Shown one piece after another: positions 18,195 to 26,662 of a stretch of DNA of 43,184 nt (position 1 is the stretch's first letter; every line of letters begins with the position of its first letter). The position numbers and the translations under genes are program-made. The DNA lies in the NCBI GenBank assembly GCA_027355725.1, contig DAIEHI010000032.1:1-43184 (forward strand), in the 5' to 3' direction. The notes under the pieces are model-generated. The model was not told the origin of the DNA. It worked only from the letters and a program-made list of their open reading frames with translations, and did no database searches. The stretch is from Acidimicrobiaceae bacterium. GTDB taxonomy: Bacteria; Actinomycetota; Acidimicrobiia; Acidimicrobiales; RAAP-2.

Positions 18195-20231
18195 ATGAAG
18201 CTTCGACGTGCCACATGGTTGGCCAATGTGGTGATGGTCGGTACGACGCTGCCGGCACTCTTGTTGCCAGTAGCAACGCCAAATTCACCCTCGTCGCTGC
18301 CGCTCTACGAATTCATCAACTCGGGCTCTGGCCCCTTGCCGTGGAACGCGCAGTCATTCGAGAGCGCGATCAACAACACCACCATGCTCGGCAACCCCCA
18401 CGCCGTGAGCCAGGACGGCGAATCCGCGCTGGTCTATCGAATGGCCAACTCCCAGATCGGACTCTACGTCGCCAACGCCAACGGGACGACCTCATGGAGC
18501 GACGTCTCGACCCTGGTCTCGACGCCCACCCCGCTCTCGGACCCCATCCCCTTCTTTGACCCACAGAACAACCTGGACATCCTCTACGTCAGCACCTCGA
18601 ATCACCTCATCCTCTTGAGCACCAACACCGCGCGCGCACCCATTGCCAGTCATGTGGCACCGCCCACACCATGGTCGAGTTACACGAGCACCGATCTCAC
18701 TCTCGCGACCGGCATCGGGGTCGCGGCGGGACTGCCGAGCGTGCGGGTGAATGGCACCAACGGGTTCATCGCGGTTCGTACGCTTACGAACAACGCTGAG
18801 ATCATTCCCCTCTCGTGGGGCCTCGCGCGAAACGTCCCTACCCTGTCTGGTCCCGCGCTCAACATCTCGAACTCGACCGGGGCGGGTACGATCAGCAATG
18901 ACCCAGTGGTGCTGCCCGAAGCGCAGAACGCCTTCGTTGCGACGACGACCGCGGGCAACCTCTTGGCGTTCGTGAATCAGGGACCGACGCTGAGCTCATG
19001 GAGCACCGAGAACCTGAGCGCACTCACCGCGACACCGAGACTTGTGGGGAGCCTTTCGGTCACGAGCACTGCGCTCGCGACGTACGTTGCGGGACTGACG
19101 GCCAACGGGAACGTCGAACTATTCCAAACACCCGCGACCACGTTCGCCGCAGGACTGACCTCGAGTTCGCCGTGGAGCGCGACCAACGTAACCAGCGCCG
19201 CGATTGGAGCCCCCGCCCTCGCCGGTTCGATCTTCATGTACGCCTCGCCCACGCAACTCTCGATCGCGGGCCAAGCAGCGAACTGGGGTGACCTGTTCGT
19301 TCTGACGAATCCGGCCGCCACATTGACCTGGAGTGCCACTGACGTCTCAGTCACCGCCGGAAGTGCGGCCCGCACCGTTGGCACCGGCATCACCGGTATG
19401 CAGTTGGGCTCAGGCTTCGACCTGTTCGCAGCCGGCATCAACTCGCCCCCGCCCCAGGGTGTTGGTCTCTACGCAATACCCAATAAGGATTGGGGTCTCG
19501 CCATCAAGAACGGCTGGCCCATCATCAGCGGCACCGGGGGACTGGGGACCCAGAGCGCACCGTGGGTCGGATTCACCTCGGCGACCAGCGTTGCGTCCTC
19601 GCCGGACTTCCTCTTGGGCCAGAGCATCTACAACTCGCACAAGCGCGTGACGTGGCTCTCGTTTTGGACGGTCAGCGGCCCCATGGCCAATGAGACGAGG
19701 AACCCTGCGACCTACTACAGCCACGGTTTCGCTGCGGGGGCCTGGGTGGCGACCCAGATAGACCAGTACCGAAACCTCGGTGTGGGTCTAAAGCCCGACT
19801 GGGTGATCTTCGACCCCGAGGGATACCCCGACAACCACTCAGCGCTTGATGCGCCCGGCGGCTCGTCTAAGGCCGTCATGGCCCAGTACGCCACCTACTG
19901 GGCCGCCATGCTGAACGGCTGGACCAAGGGCATTGCGTCAGTGGACCCATCACTCAAGTCCGGCGTCTACGCCTCACAGTCCGAGTACCGCAACTACGGG
20001 CTCGTGAACATGAACCTCCCCGTGTTCATGGCGCTCGCCTTCGCCCAGGGTGGACCCATTCAGATCGCCGGAGCCTCGGGGAGCAATATCCGTGGCTATA
20101 TTGCCTTTGACGCGACCTGCACGCCTACATCAACACTCAAGGCCCAGGAGACGACCCTTCTCAGTCCGCCCTGGTCCGGTCAGTTCAATACCCTTCAGTT
20201 CAATGCGGGCGTCTACTGTCCACCGGCCTAG
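18195..20231 (+). CDS. large secreted protein, repeat region plus possible TIM-barrel domain; function unknown
   Basis: 678 residues beginning with a signal peptide (LANVVMVGTTLPALLLPVA). Residues of about 50-430 show repeated Ser/Thr-rich units with strand-like segments (YRMANSQIGLYVANANGT, AFVATTTAGNLLAFVNQG, LFVLTNPAATLTWSATDVS), suggestive of a beta-propeller. The last 230 residues differ: FLLGQSIYNSHKRVTWLSFW, DWVIFDPEGYPDNHSA, SGVYASQSEYRNY and IRGYIAFDATC. That part resembles DUF1906 or GH25-like glycoside-hydrolase barrels, with D-x-E as possible catalytic acids, but the match is not firm. It has no strong ribosome site. It may act with the peptidase upstream on the cell surface or on outside polymers. 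Confidence 0.75.
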   Translation: MKLRRATWLANVVMVGTTLPALLLPVATPNSPSSLPLYEFINSGSGPLPWNAQSFESAINNTTMLGNPHAVSQDGESALVYRMANSQIGLYVANANGTTSWSDVSTLVSTPTPLSDPIPFFDPQNNLDILYVSTSNHLILLSTNTARAPIASHVAPPTPWSSYTSTDLTLATGIGVAAGLPSVRVNGTNGFIAVRTLTNNAEIIPLSWGLARNVPTLSGPALNISNSTGAGTISNDPVVLPEAQNAFVATTTAGNLLAFVNQGPTLSSWSTENLSALTATPRLVGSLSVTSTALATYVAGLTANGNVELFQTPATTFAAGLTSSSPWSATNVTSAAIGAPALAGSIFMYASPTQLSIAGQAANWGDLFVLTNPAATLTWSATDVSVTAGSAARTVGTGITGMQLGSGFDLFAAGINSPPPQGVGLYAIPNKDWGLAIKNGWPIISGTGGLGTQSAPWVGFTSATSVASSPDFLLGQSIYNSHKRVTWLSFWTVSGPMANETRNPATYYSHGFAAGAWVATQIDQYRNLGVGLKPDWVIFDPEGYPDNHSALDAPGGSSKAVMAQYATYWAAMLNGWTKGIASVDPSLKSGVYASQSEYRNYGLVNMNLPVFMALAFAQGGPIQIAGASGSNIRGYIAFDATCTPTSTLKAQETTLLSPPWSGQFNTLQFNAGVYCPPA

Positions 20232-20234
20232 GCC

Positions 20235-20246
20235 TAACCTGAACAC
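20235..20246 (+). promoter_or_regulatory. -10 element of the coiled-coil gene, leaderless type
   Basis: TAACCT (20235-20240), six bases, then GTG at 20247. It begins just after the stop of the preceding gene. Confidence 0.5.
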
Positions 20247-20477
20247 GTGAGTGAAACCAGCGATCCCAACAGCGAGAAATCCCAGGACCTTCGGTCACGA
20301 CTGAAGCAGTTCACCCAGCCGCTCGTCGATTCACTCGACACCAAGTTGCGCGACCAAGTCGACCACCGCGTCGACGATCGGGTCGAGACCCTGCTCGCTG
20401 CACGTCTCGCGGTCATCGAACGAGCGATTGCCGACCTCGATCGCGAGGTTCGCGAATTGAAAGAGCGCTTGGCCTAG
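20247..20477 (+). CDS. small coiled-coil protein
   Basis: 76 residues, highly charged, with a heptad pattern over most of its length (LVDSLDTKLRDQVDHRV, then VIERAIADLDREVRELKERL). No signal peptide, Cys or catalytic motif is visible. It probably oligomerises through a coiled coil. The GTG start is supported by a TAACCT element six bases upstream. Its TAG stop shares the CTAG at 20474-20477 with the stop of an opposing small gene. I do not recognise the family. Confidence 0.65.
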   Translation: MSETSDPNSEKSQDLRSRLKQFTQPLVDSLDTKLRDQVDHRVDDRVETLLAARLAVIERAIADLDREVRELKERLA

Positions 20478-20593
20478 GGCTGATCGTTCGCGCCGTTGCG
20501 TCGCTCACGGTCGCGTTGAATCACGAAACGCACCGTCATCACGGTGAGCACCACCATCGCCACGACAAAGAATGAGAAGACTGCGATGAACAC
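20474..20593 (-). CDS. 39-residue single-span membrane protein, unannotated
   Basis: On the minus strand GTG at 20593 opens a frame of 39 residues ending in TAG at 20474. The first half is one hydrophobic helix (FIAVFSFFVVAMVVLTVMTV). A basic, polar tail follows (RFVIQRDRERRNGANDQP), as in small bitopic membrane proteins with the tail inside. A TAGCGT -10 element sits exactly six bases before the GTG and TTGCGC lies 17 bases further up, the geometry seen at many genes here. Its stop overlaps that of the coiled-coil gene. Function unknown. Confidence 0.6.
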   Translation of the reverse strand: MFIAVFSFFVVAMVVLTVMTVRFVIQRDRERRNGANDQP

Positions 20594-20628
20594 GCCTTCA
20601 CGCTAGGTCGTGTCACACGCGTGCGCAA
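20594..20628 (-). promoter_or_regulatory. promoter of the 39-residue membrane protein gene
   Basis: Minus strand: TTGCGC (20623-20628), a 17-base spacer, TAGCGT (20600-20605), six bases, then GTG. This lies in the short divergent space before the plus-strand gene at 20639. Confidence 0.5.
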
Positions 20629-20638
20629 GAGTGGCTCC

Positions 20639-21436
20639 ATGACCACGCCAACAGATTCATCCCCTCGCTGTGTAGCCGACGCGCTTCGCGGCGAACGCGA
20701 GACGCGACCCATGGCCGATGTCACGAGCGCGGCGGGAATGCGCTCGATCCTTGAAGACGGCATCTTCGAGGTACTTGGCGAGACGAGACCGGTCTCTTCA
20801 TTGGTGATTCGTGCGTCCTCGTTGCGCCATCAGTCGAGTGTTGCGGACATCTCACTCGCCCCGCTCAGCCGAGTGCGCGGCATCCTCGTAAACCAGGTAC
20901 TTCGACTCTTGAGCATCGGCGCGCACGTCGTGTCCCCGTTCGATGAAGCGCTCGGCGCCTGGCGCCTCGAAGTCGTGAGGAGCGAGTTGGTGGACTTCGT
21001 CGACCAGCTCGATGGCGACGAGCGAGCCCGGCTCGAGACCGACGTGACCGCACACGCCGTCACCCTCATGCGCTCACTCGGCGACCTGCCGGGGTCGTGG
21101 CGGCCGCGCACCGCAGTGCGCGCGACTCAGCACCTGTGCTCGAATGCGGTCATCCTTCGAGACATCATCGATCTCATGGTCGGCACCACCTCGAGTGAGG
21201 TGGCCAGCGTGGCGCTCTTTGACGTGACGACGTCGCCACTCGGCGAAGGGGCCGAGCGAGCCATGCGCTACCACGCACTCGTTCAGACACTTCGCACGTC
21301 GGTCGTGCCACTTCGCACCTCGTGCTTTTCCACCGCGACTGGAGAGATGTGGTCGCTCGACGTTGACACCGACATTCTCGTTCGTAGCACCTACGAGGTC
21401 CTTGACGCCATTGAGCGGCTCTGGAGGGAGCAATGA
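20639..21436 (+). CDS. uncharacterised protein, first of a coupled pair
   Basis: About 265 residues from ATG 20639 (GTG 20621 is also in frame). There is no signal peptide or membrane span. The C-terminal third (VASVALFDVTTSPLGEGAER, then RYHALVQTLRTSVVPLRTSC) has a strand-helix-strand pattern reminiscent of PD-(D/E)XK nuclease folds, in which a D-x-K stands before a Q-rich helix. Here the Lys is absent (DVTTS), so either it is inactive or the likeness is false. The stop overlaps the next start (ATGA). I do not recognise the family; a cytoplasmic soluble protein is the safe call. Confidence 0.6.
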   Translation: MTTPTDSSPRCVADALRGERETRPMADVTSAAGMRSILEDGIFEVLGETRPVSSLVIRASSLRHQSSVADISLAPLSRVRGILVNQVLRLLSIGAHVVSPFDEALGAWRLEVVRSELVDFVDQLDGDERARLETDVTAHAVTLMRSLGDLPGSWRPRTAVRATQHLCSNAVILRDIIDLMVGTTSSEVASVALFDVTTSPLGEGAERAMRYHALVQTLRTSVVPLRTSCFSTATGEMWSLDVDTDILVRSTYEVLDAIERLWREQ

Positions 21437-22239
21437 CCACCCTCGCGCATCGGCGAAACACCCCCCACGAATTGAATGCGCTCATCTGCGGTGCCCCTCG
21501 AACGCCCATCACGCTCACCGACGAACATCGTCGATCCCTGAGTGCCCGATTTCGCGCCGTCGCGAGCGACACCCACCGCCGCTTGGACGCTTGGATCGTG
21601 GAACGAGCCGGCAAGACGAGCACCGGTTTTCAGTGGTCACCGGCGACGGCGCGGCGCGTCCTCGCCACCGGTGCCCTGCGTCGCAGTGCGCGACACCAGG
21701 GGCTCTCGCTCATCGAGGCGATCAACGACGAGATCGGCGACCAGTTGGCTCGGTCCACGTCGGGGTTCGCGCGACGCGGTTCCCTCGGTGACTGGCTCTC
21801 GGGCCTATCGGCGACCGGAATCGCGCTCGTCACCGCCGAAGCCGCGAATTGGGCCATCCAGAGCGCTGAGATCGCCGAGTGGGTCTCCTGCCCGTGGCGC
21901 TTTGCAGCGAGCGATGCGTACTACGACGTCGCTCGAGCCCGCACGACCCTGCGCGGGCGAAGGGACCTTGAGGTAGAGCTCGACGAGTCAAGGGTGATAC
22001 TGCGCCTTCGTGCCGGAAGTCCCGGCAAAAGCGCTGGTCCGGGGCTACGCAGCGATCTCACCATCGAGGCGCTCGCTCACCCTGACGGCCTCGCTCCAGC
22101 CCGGATCATCGGCATATGGCCCGAGGCGGGAGTGTGTCTCAGCGTCGATGGCACCATGGACGACCTTCGAAGCGGCGCCCGTGATTTGGTTCGAACAGCG
22201 GTGGTGCAGCGGCGCAGCGAGGGTGCTCGCGCGGCCTAG
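21433..22239 (+). CDS. uncharacterised protein, second of the coupled pair
   Basis: 268 residues, Arg/Ala-rich, soluble. It has a mostly helical N-terminal half (TDEHRRSLSARFRAVASDTH, SLIEAINDEIGDQLARS). A strand-rich C-terminal part follows (DLEVELDESRVILRLRAG, SDLTIEALAHPDGLAPARII, AGVCLSVDGTMDDL). Two Trp-rich stretches (AANWAIQSAEIAEWVSCPW) mark the middle; a WxxCPxRF-like segment of this kind occurs in some RecB-type nucleases, but no full catalytic motif is visible. The ATGA overlap with the gene before it means the two are made together, likely as partners. typA starts 40 bases downstream with its own -10 element. Confidence 0.6.
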   Translation: MTTLAHRRNTPHELNALICGAPRTPITLTDEHRRSLSARFRAVASDTHRRLDAWIVERAGKTSTGFQWSPATARRVLATGALRRSARHQGLSLIEAINDEIGDQLARSTSGFARRGSLGDWLSGLSATGIALVTAEAANWAIQSAEIAEWVSCPWRFAASDAYYDVARARTTLRGRRDLEVELDESRVILRLRAGSPGKSAGPGLRSDLTIEALAHPDGLAPARIIGIWPEAGVCLSVDGTMDDLRSGARDLVRTAVVQRRSEGARAA

Positions 22240-22263
22240 GATTCCCGAGTTGGTCTGGGCTAC

Positions 22264-22278
22264 TAGCGTGGTTCAGTC
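22264..22278 (+). promoter_or_regulatory. -10 element of typA
   Basis: TAGCGT (22264-22269) lies nine bases before the ATG, so the leader would be only about three bases. Confidence 0.4.
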
Positions 22279-24096
22279 ATGACACTACGTACTTCACTCA
22301 GAAATATCGCTATCATCGCGCACGTCGACCACGGAAAGACCACTCTCGTCGACAAGATGCTGCGCCAAACCGGCTCCTTCACGGCCCACGAGGAGATGAC
22401 CGACCGAGTCATGGACTCCGGTGACCTCGAACGCGAAAAGGGCATCACAATCCTTGCGAAGAACACGGCCGTCAAGTGGAACGACCTCACAATCAACATC
22501 ATCGACACCCCTGGTCACGCTGACTTCGGTGGTGAGGTCGAGCGAGGCTTGGCCATGGTCGACGCAGTCATCTTGCTCGTCGACGCGGCTGAAGGCCCCC
22601 TGCCCCAGACGCGCTTCGTACTGAGAAAGACCCTGGAGCGGCGTCTGCCGGTGGTGCTCGTCATCAACAAGGTGGACCGGCCCGACGCTCGTGTCGCCGA
22701 AGTCGTCGAGGAGGTCGAGAACCTGTTCCTCGACCTCGACGCCGACGAGCACCAGATTTCGTTCCCCATCCTTTACGCGAGTGCCCGCCAAGGCTGGGCG
22801 TCAACCAATCCCGAGGACACTGATGGTGACCTCACCCCACTGTTCACAACAATCGCTGATTACGTACCCGCCCCCGAGTACGTCGAAGGCCACGGTCTTC
22901 AGGCGCTCGTCTGCAACCTCGATGCGTCACCGTACCTGGGACGACTGGCGCTTTGTCGCGTGGTGAATGGGACGCTCGAGCGCGGTCAGCGTGTCGCGTG
23001 GTGTCGTATCGACGGCACCGTCGAACACGCGAAGATCACCGAGCTCTTCATCACCGAAGCCCTCGAGCGCGTCCCGGCCCAGAGCGCCGGACCCGGCGAC
23101 ATCGTCGCCGTTGCCGGTTTCGAGGACATCTTCATCGGTGAGACCCTCGCCGACCCCGAAAATCCAGTTGCCCTCGAGCCACTGCACGTCGACGAGCCGA
23201 GTCTCTCGATGACCATTGGCATCAACACCTCCCCCGTCGCCGGCACTGAGGGCAAGCTGCTCACCGCGCGCATGGTGAAGGACCGCCTCGACAAGGAACT
23301 CATTGGCAACGTGTCGCTTCGCGTCCTACCCACTGAGCGCCCCGACGCGTGGGAAGTACAGGGGCGTGGCGAATTGCAGCTCGCGATCCTGATCGAGACC
23401 ATGCGCCGTGAGGGCTTCGAGCTCACCGTCGGCAAGCCTCAGGTCGTCACCAAGATGATCGACGGCAAACTACACGAGCCACTCGAACACGTGACCATCG
23501 ATGCCCCCGAGGAGTTCGTCGGTGCGGTGACGACACTGCTCGCCACGCGAAAGGGCACCATGATCGACATGGTGAACCACGGCACCGGCTGGGTTCGTCT
23601 CGAATGGCGCATTCCCGCTCGTGGCCTCGTTGGCATTCGCACCGAGTTCATGACCGAGACGCGCGGTGCGGGCATGATGCACACGAACTTCGACGGGTAC
23701 GCGCCCTGGTTCGGCGACATCCGCCTGCGCCAGAACGGCGTGCTCGTCGCCGACCGACGCGGACCAACGACCGCTAATGCGCTCGTCGACCTCGAGAGTC
23801 GCGGCATCTTGTTCGTTGGCCCAGGTGTGGAGGTCTACGAGGGCATGATCGTGGGTGAGAACTCGCGCTCTGAGGAGATGAACGTCAATCCGACCAAGGA
23901 AAAGAAGTTGACCAACATGCGTGCCTCGGGCAGCGATCACACCGAGCGCATCACGCCCGCGACGATCCTCTCCTTGGAGCAGGCGCTTGAATTCATCGCC
24001 GATGACGAGGCCGTCGAGGTGACGCCCAAGTCCGTGCGACTGCGAAAGGTGATCCTCGATCAACCCAGCCGCGCACGCGCTCGCAAAAAGGGCTAG
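22279..24096 (+). CDS. typA: translational GTPase TypA/BipA
   Basis: 605 residues, the normal TypA length. The G domain has G1 AHVDHGKTTLVDKML, G3 DTPGHADFGGEVERGL and G4 NKVDRPDAR. The sequence continues through domains II, III and V (GRGELQLAILIETMRREGFE) to the TypA-specific C-terminal domain (LVGIRTEFMTETRGAG, MNVNPTKEKKLTNMRASGSD). TypA binds the ribosome and helps 50S assembly and growth under stress such as cold. The signature VRLRKVILD near the end confirms TypA rather than LepA or EF-G. A tRNA-Ser gene follows 26 bases downstream and may be cotranscribed. Confidence 0.97.
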   Translation: MTLRTSLRNIAIIAHVDHGKTTLVDKMLRQTGSFTAHEEMTDRVMDSGDLEREKGITILAKNTAVKWNDLTINIIDTPGHADFGGEVERGLAMVDAVILLVDAAEGPLPQTRFVLRKTLERRLPVVLVINKVDRPDARVAEVVEEVENLFLDLDADEHQISFPILYASARQGWASTNPEDTDGDLTPLFTTIADYVPAPEYVEGHGLQALVCNLDASPYLGRLALCRVVNGTLERGQRVAWCRIDGTVEHAKITELFITEALERVPAQSAGPGDIVAVAGFEDIFIGETLADPENPVALEPLHVDEPSLSMTIGINTSPVAGTEGKLLTARMVKDRLDKELIGNVSLRVLPTERPDAWEVQGRGELQLAILIETMRREGFELTVGKPQVVTKMIDGKLHEPLEHVTIDAPEEFVGAVTTLLATRKGTMIDMVNHGTGWVRLEWRIPARGLVGIRTEFMTETRGAGMMHTNFDGYAPWFGDIRLRQNGVLVADRRGPTTANALVDLESRGILFVGPGVEVYEGMIVGENSRSEEMNVNPTKEKKLTNMRASGSDHTERITPATILSLEQALEFIADDEAVEVTPKSVRLRKVILDQPSRARARKKG

Positions 24097-24122
24097 CGGT
24101 CCTTTCAACTAGAATCCTCTGC

Positions 24123-24210
24123 GGAGGGATGACAGAGCGGCCGAATGTACCGGTCTTGAAAACCGGCGTGGGCTTGCCCACCGTGGGTTCAAATCCCACT
24201 CCCTCCGCCA
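24123..24210 (+). tRNA. tRNA-Ser (anticodon TGA)
   Basis: Acceptor arms GGAGGGA and TCCCTCC, anticodon stem CCGGT/ACCGG around loop CTTGAAA (anticodon TGA, reads UCN codons, chiefly UCA), a long variable arm (GTGGGCTTGCCCAC), TpsiC loop GTTCAAA, discriminator G and encoded CCA (24208-24210). It resembles the other serine tRNA at 11128 in class II form. Confidence 0.96.
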
Positions 24211-24218
24211 CGTGGCCT

Positions 24219-24261
24219 CGAACCACACTGGACCGCCTCGACGGTACTCCGGTGTGGTTCG
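24219..24261 (+). terminator. 13-bp hairpin after typA/tRNA-Ser
   Basis: CGAACCACACTGG (24219-24231) pairs with CCGGTGTGGTTCG (24249-24261), with one G-T wobble and a 17-base loop. It starts eight bases after the tRNA CCA and lies between convergent typA/tRNA and pheA. No T-run, but position and strength suit a transcription end for both. Confidence 0.6.
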
Positions 24262-24278
24262 GGTGCTGACGTTTGAGG

Positions 24279-25190
24279 TCAGCGACGAATGCGCGAGCGA
24301 ATTCCCTGGACCCATTCACTCGCCGAACGACGAGCTTCGCTCACTTCCTCGCGTCGGTCGTGTGCGCCTTCACCGGTGACGGGATAGGACCCGAGGAATT
24401 TCACTCGGGCGAGGTGCGCTTGAAGGTCCGCGAGACAGTCCGCCACAACGTCGTCGCCGACGTGTCCATCGAACTCGATGATGAAGCAGTAGTCCCCTAG
24501 TCCCAACTTGGTCGGACGGCTCTCGAGCTTGGTCAAGTTGATGTCACGCGCCGCGAATCGACCCAGGATGGCGTAGAGGGAGCCTGGGCGGTCCGCATCC
24601 TGGAAGCACACGATCGAGGTTCGGTCGTGACCGGTCGGTGCCGCTATCGCATCACGCCCGACGACGACGAATCGTGTCGCGTTATCTGGATGGTCCTCGA
24701 TATCGGTCGCGATCTGCTCGAGACCGTAAAGTTCGCCCGCGATCGCCGAGCCAATGGCCGCCCAGGGCTGGGTGGATTCGGCGACCTCACGCGCAGCCTG
24801 CGAAGTGGACGTCGTCTGTTCAGTGGCGACATCACGGGCCTCGAGAAATCCACGACATTGGGCGAGCGCGTGCACGTAACTCATCACCTTGGTGACCTCG
24901 TCAACCCCGACGCCCGGGCGTGCGAGCAGGTGGAGGTGGATCGGCAGCACGATCTCTCGCTCGATGATCAAGTCGTAGTCGAAGACGAGGCCGTCTATCG
25001 TCGCCGACACCGTCCCTTCGATCGCGTTCTCGATCGGAATGACCCCCTTGTCGAGCGTCCCGTCTTGGACCAACGCGAGTACCTCGCCAATCGAAGCGCA
25101 CGCGATCGTCTCGACATCATCCAGGGTCGCTGCCGCTTCGTGCGTGAACGTACCTTGCGGCCCAAGGTAACCAACGCGCGTTTGTGTCAT
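24279..25190 (-). CDS. pheA: prephenate dehydratase
   Basis: Converts prephenate to phenylpyruvate in phenylalanine synthesis. The 303-residue protein opens GYLGPQGTFTHEAA. It contains the dehydratase signature with the key TRF (NATRFVVVGRD), and IPIENAIEGTVSATIDGL. A C-terminal ACT domain follows (SIVCFQDADRPGSLYAILG, with the ESRP phenylalanine-binding motif in LTKLESRPTKLGLGDY). It is the stand-alone actinobacterial form, without a chorismate mutase domain, and is inhibited by phenylalanine through the ACT domain. A TAACAT element six bases before the ATG predicts a leaderless mRNA. Confidence 0.97.
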   Translation of the reverse strand: MTQTRVGYLGPQGTFTHEAAATLDDVETIACASIGEVLALVQDGTLDKGVIPIENAIEGTVSATIDGLVFDYDLIIEREIVLPIHLHLLARPGVGVDEVTKVMSYVHALAQCRGFLEARDVATEQTTSTSQAAREVAESTQPWAAIGSAIAGELYGLEQIATDIEDHPDNATRFVVVGRDAIAAPTGHDRTSIVCFQDADRPGSLYAILGRFAARDINLTKLESRPTKLGLGDYCFIIEFDGHVGDDVVADCLADLQAHLARVKFLGSYPVTGEGAHDRREEVSEARRSASEWVQGIRSRIRR

Positions 25191-25202
25191 TCAGGGATGT
25201 TA
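25191..25202 (-). promoter_or_regulatory. -10 element of pheA, leaderless type
   Basis: Minus strand TAACAT (25197-25202), six bases, then ATG at 25190. The -35 is unclear. Confidence 0.5.
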
Positions 25203-25294
25203 CTTCGCCTCAAAGTGCGCTGGTTCAACGGCTTTCACGCGGAGGTCTCAATGCTGTCTACGATGGCGAGGGACCAAAATGAAGGGTTGGCGCA

Positions 25295-26662
25295 ATGGGG
25301 CACCAAATGTTTGAGTACAACAGCACGCTCGCAGAGGAGGTCTACGCCTACTGCCGAGATCGACTGACCCATCCGGTCCCACTTGATTTCGGCGGCCTCT
25401 CTCCTGACACGTTGCCCGACCTCGAGGGTCTCATTCGACCCGAGGGTAACGATCCCGAGGCTATGTTGACGCTCTTCAAGGACCGCCTCGCGACGCACGT
25501 AGTGTCTATTGACTCACCGGGCTTTCTCGCATTCATCCCCAACGCACCCACCAAGAACTCGCTGCTCTTTGACATGGTGGTCGCCTGCTCGGGTCTCAAT
25601 GGCACGAGTTGGCTCGAATCTGCGGGTGTAGTCGAAGCAGAGAATCAGGCGCTCGAGTTCCTCGCTCGCAGAGCCGGCATGCCCGACACCTCGGGTGGCG
25701 CCTTCGTGTCGGGCGGTTCGCTCGGCAACCTCTCAAGTCTCACCGTGGGTCGCGACGTTGGCCGCACCAAGCACCCAGAGCTCGCCGCGCATACCTTGCG
25801 TTTCGCCATCTCGGCCGATGCACATTCGAGTATCGGTACCGCGCTGCACGTGCTCGGCATCGAAGCCCTGCTCGTCGAGACCGACGAGCACCGCTTCACC
25901 CGGACCAATCTCGAACGCGCCCTGGCGAACGACCCCCACCCCGAAACCGTCATTGGCATCGTGGCGACATCAGGCACGACCAACGCCGGCATCATCGACG
26001 ATCTCGAAGGACTCGGGAGTTACGCACGCGAGCACGACCTCTGGTTCCACGTCGACGGGGCGTACGGCGGTGCCGCGATCTTCTCCAGCACCCACGCACA
26101 GGCCCTCAGCGGCCTTCGCCACGCCGACAGTTTCATCGTCGACCCCCACAAGTGGCTCTTTGCGCCACTTGATTGCTGTGCGTTGATCTATCGCAATCCA
26201 ACGGTGGCACGAAAGGTCCTCGCCCAACAGGCGAGCTACCTTGACGTCCTGCACGGTAGTGACGATGAGAACTACGAGTGGAATCCATCAGACTTCGCCA
26301 TCCACCTCTCTCGACGAGCGCGCGGACTACCGTTCTGGTTCTCGCTCGTGACCAATGGTGTGCGGGCTTACGAAACAGCCGTCCAGGCCGCCATCGACCT
26401 CGCCGAGCGCACGGTCACGATGATCGAAGCGATGGACCACGTCGAGATGGTGCGACCAGCCAGTCTCTCGATTGTCATACTGCGCCGCATTGGCTGGGGA
26501 GCCGAGCAGTACAACGAGTGGAGCCAGCAACTCCTTCGTGACCAGATCGCCTTTGTCACACCCACCAAGTGGGAGGGTGAGACCGTTGCTCGCTTGGCGT
26601 TCCTGCATCCCGACACCTCGGACGAATTGGTGCGCGAGATCCTCGAATCAATGCGCGACTAG
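25295..26662 (+). CDS. group II PLP-dependent amino-acid decarboxylase
   Basis: 455 residues of the glutamate/aromatic-amino-acid decarboxylase fold. The PLP lysine is in SFIVDPHKWLFAPLDCCALI, preceded by GAFVSGGSLGNLSSL (phosphate-binding), the DAHSSI segment with the ring-stacking His, and WFHVDGAYGGAA with the Asp that pairs with the PLP nitrogen. HLSRRARGLPFWFSL matches the family C-terminal region. It removes CO2 from an L-amino acid; aromatic, acidic and branched substrates are all possible. ATG 25295 has AAGGG nine bases upstream. It converges on the ureohydrolase, sharing a CTAG at the stops. Confidence 0.9.
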   Translation: MGHQMFEYNSTLAEEVYAYCRDRLTHPVPLDFGGLSPDTLPDLEGLIRPEGNDPEAMLTLFKDRLATHVVSIDSPGFLAFIPNAPTKNSLLFDMVVACSGLNGTSWLESAGVVEAENQALEFLARRAGMPDTSGGAFVSGGSLGNLSSLTVGRDVGRTKHPELAAHTLRFAISADAHSSIGTALHVLGIEALLVETDEHRFTRTNLERALANDPHPETVIGIVATSGTTNAGIIDDLEGLGSYAREHDLWFHVDGAYGGAAIFSSTHAQALSGLRHADSFIVDPHKWLFAPLDCCALIYRNPTVARKVLAQQASYLDVLHGSDDENYEWNPSDFAIHLSRRARGLPFWFSLVTNGVRAYETAVQAAIDLAERTVTMIEAMDHVEMVRPASLSIVILRRIGWGAEQYNEWSQQLLRDQIAFVTPTKWEGETVARLAFLHPDTSDELVREILESMRD

